Assembly (NCBI GenBank): GCA_007123985.1
Contig: SLGA01000214.1
Span: forward strand, 1 to 54,967
From: Balneolaceae bacterium
GTDB lineage: Bacteria; Bacteroidota; Rhodothermia; Balneolales; Balneolaceae
DNA: 54,967 nt
Reading direction: 5' to 3'
Shown here in pieces: positions 54,046 to 54,967 of this stretch; the stretch's first letter is position 1, and each line of letters opens with the position of its first letter. The translations under genes were made by a program, and so were the position numbers. The notes under the pieces were generated by a model, which had not been told where the DNA came from, searched no databases, and saw nothing but the letters and a program-made list of their open reading frames with translations.

Positions 54046-54967
54046 TTGCCCGAAAGCAAAAATATCGATTCTTTCTACCGTCACATTGCCCAGACAAGTG
54101 ATGAACCAATGGGGATTGAGATTGATAGGGCAGAAGGTTGTTTTTTGCATACGAAAGATGGAAGACGATTCACAGATCTTATCTCGGGAATTGCAGTAAG
54201 CAGCTTAGGCCATCGCCATCCGGAAGTGATAAAGGCTATTCAGGGCCAGCTGGAAAAACACCTGCATGTGATGGTTTATGGGGAATTTATCCAGGAGCCG
54301 CAAAGCCGGTTTGCGCAACGATTGTGCAGCTCTCTTCCGAAAACATTGGATCGCGTGTACTTTGTGAATAGCGGAACCGAGGCAATTGAAGGTGCTCTGA
54401 AACTGGCAAAAAAAACAACAGGAAGAAGCAAATTTGTAGCCTTTCAGAACAGTTACCACGGGGATACACACGGCTCTCTGAGTGTTACCGGAAGAAATGT
54501 GTATCGCGATCCCTACGAACCACTGCTCCCGAATGTCCACTTTCTGAATTATAACAGTTTTGATGGGCTTGATGTAATTGATAAGAATACTGCCGCCGTA
54601 ATACTTGAACCGATTCAGGGAGAGGGTGGAGTAATACCTGCTGATACGGAATGGCTAAAGAAAGTGAGAAAACGATGTGATGATACCGGTTCACTATTGA
54701 TTTTTGATGAAATACAGACCGGTTTTTTCAGAACAGGAACCCTGTTTGCATTTCAACATTACGGAGTAGTACCGGATATTTTGTGCCTGGCAAAGGCGAT
54801 GGGTGGAGGTATGCCGATGGGTGCTTTTGTTTCATCAACCGAAATATTTGAAGTGTTCAAGCACAATCCCCCCCTGAACCACGTTACCACTTTTGGAGGT
54901 CACCCGGTCTGCTGTGCGGCCGCTGATGCCAACCTAAGAGTACTTCTCAGTGAAGATTTCTCTAACA
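54046..54967 (+). CDS. Class III aminotransferase (acetylornithine/ornithine type), 3' truncated
   Basis: A PLP-dependent enzyme running off the right edge; about 307 residues are visible. The best start is TTG at 54046: the frame closes at 54025-54027 and holds no ATG or GTG before the conserved part. Motifs are DLISGIAVSSLGHRHPEV, FVNSGTEAIEGALKLAKK, SYHGDTHGSLSVTG, ILEPIQGEGGV, LIFDEIQTGFFRTG and the Schiff-base Lys in LCLAKAMGGGMPMGAF. Acetylornithine, ornithine or 4-aminobutyrate could be substrates. It follows the thioredoxin-fold gene by 14 bases. Confidence 0.9.
   Translation, partial: MPESKNIDSFYRHIAQTSDEPMGIEIDRAEGCFLHTKDGRRFTDLISGIAVSSLGHRHPEVIKAIQGQLEKHLHVMVYGEFIQEPQSRFAQRLCSSLPKTLDRVYFVNSGTEAIEGALKLAKKTTGRSKFVAFQNSYHGDTHGSLSVTGRNVYRDPYEPLLPNVHFLNYNSFDGLDVIDKNTAAVILEPIQGEGGVIPADTEWLKKVRKRCDDTGSLLIFDEIQTGFFRTGTLFAFQHYGVVPDILCLAKAMGGGMPMGAFVSSTEIFEVFKHNPPLNHVTTFGGHPVCCAAADANLRVLLSEDFSN

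Noticed and set aside
1..54967. CRISPR array, prophage, transposon, toxin-antitoxin or other defence island
   Set aside because: I saw no regularly spaced repeats, integrase, transposase, phage structural or defence genes on either strand.

Overview
The window looks like chromosomal DNA from a Gram-negative, outer-membrane-bearing relative of the Bacteroidota, most plausibly Balneolota/Rhodothermota. The evidence is BamA with OmpH/Skp chaperones, lipoproteins, an outer-membrane beta-barrel, a BF3164-like lipoprotein, the purH-mreBCD-mrdA-rodA and uppS-bamA-ompH gene orders, weak ribosome-binding sites and many TTG/GTG starts. Base composition is moderate in most genes, but the leftmost gene is clearly AT-rich. 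I see no tRNA, rRNA, CRISPR array, insertion sequence or phage gene.

Layout. 1-5468: the 3' end of a BF3164-like lipoprotein gene, methylglyoxal synthase coupled to an unknown membrane protein, an unknown membrane protein, ndk, and a NamZ-type muramidase coupled to a PH-like membrane protein. 5472-13476: rlmB, two tiny membrane proteins, a glycerophosphodiester phosphodiesterase with no ATG/GTG/TTG start, pyrG with a Nudix hydrolase, and a lipoprotein amidohydrolase coupled to NAD synthetase. 13578-23659: an envelope run of nine genes on one strand (MltD-like transglycosylase, S41 protease, PHP phosphoesterase, ribH, uppS, bamA, three ompH/skp paralogues) closed by a strong terminator. 23716-25555: an orphan VWA protein and rnhB. 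25559-36269, all minus: recA-recX-AI-2E permease, then purN-purH-mreB-mreC-mreD-mrdA-rodA, the rod-shape elongation machinery. 36428-41410, minus: a kynureninase-like PLP enzyme, mnmD with a YciI-like gene, a porin-like protein and an iron-type alcohol dehydrogenase. 41536-52417, plus: an M20 amidohydrolase, then a tightly packed hexuronate uptake and breakdown operon. 52497-54967: a UbiA-like prenyltransferase, a thioredoxin-fold protein and a class III aminotransferase running off the right edge.

The hexuronate operon is the clearest accessory system. A TRAP transporter (dctP, dctQ, dctM) would import galacturonate or glucuronate. UxaC isomerises them to tagaturonate or fructuronate, UxaE epimerises tagaturonate to fructuronate, and an SDR reductase would make mannonate. 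KdgK and KDPG aldolase then yield pyruvate and glyceraldehyde 3-phosphate. Mannonate dehydratase (UxuA), needed between mannonate and KDG, is not in the window. The last gene is a secreted DUF6807 (PmoA-like) protein of unknown role. I found no convincing wholly new system. The best leads are the apparent ATT start, the altered Rossmann motif of the SDR, the DUF6807 gene, the nested inverted repeats at the end of the AI-2E gene, and the helically phased repeat upstream of recA.
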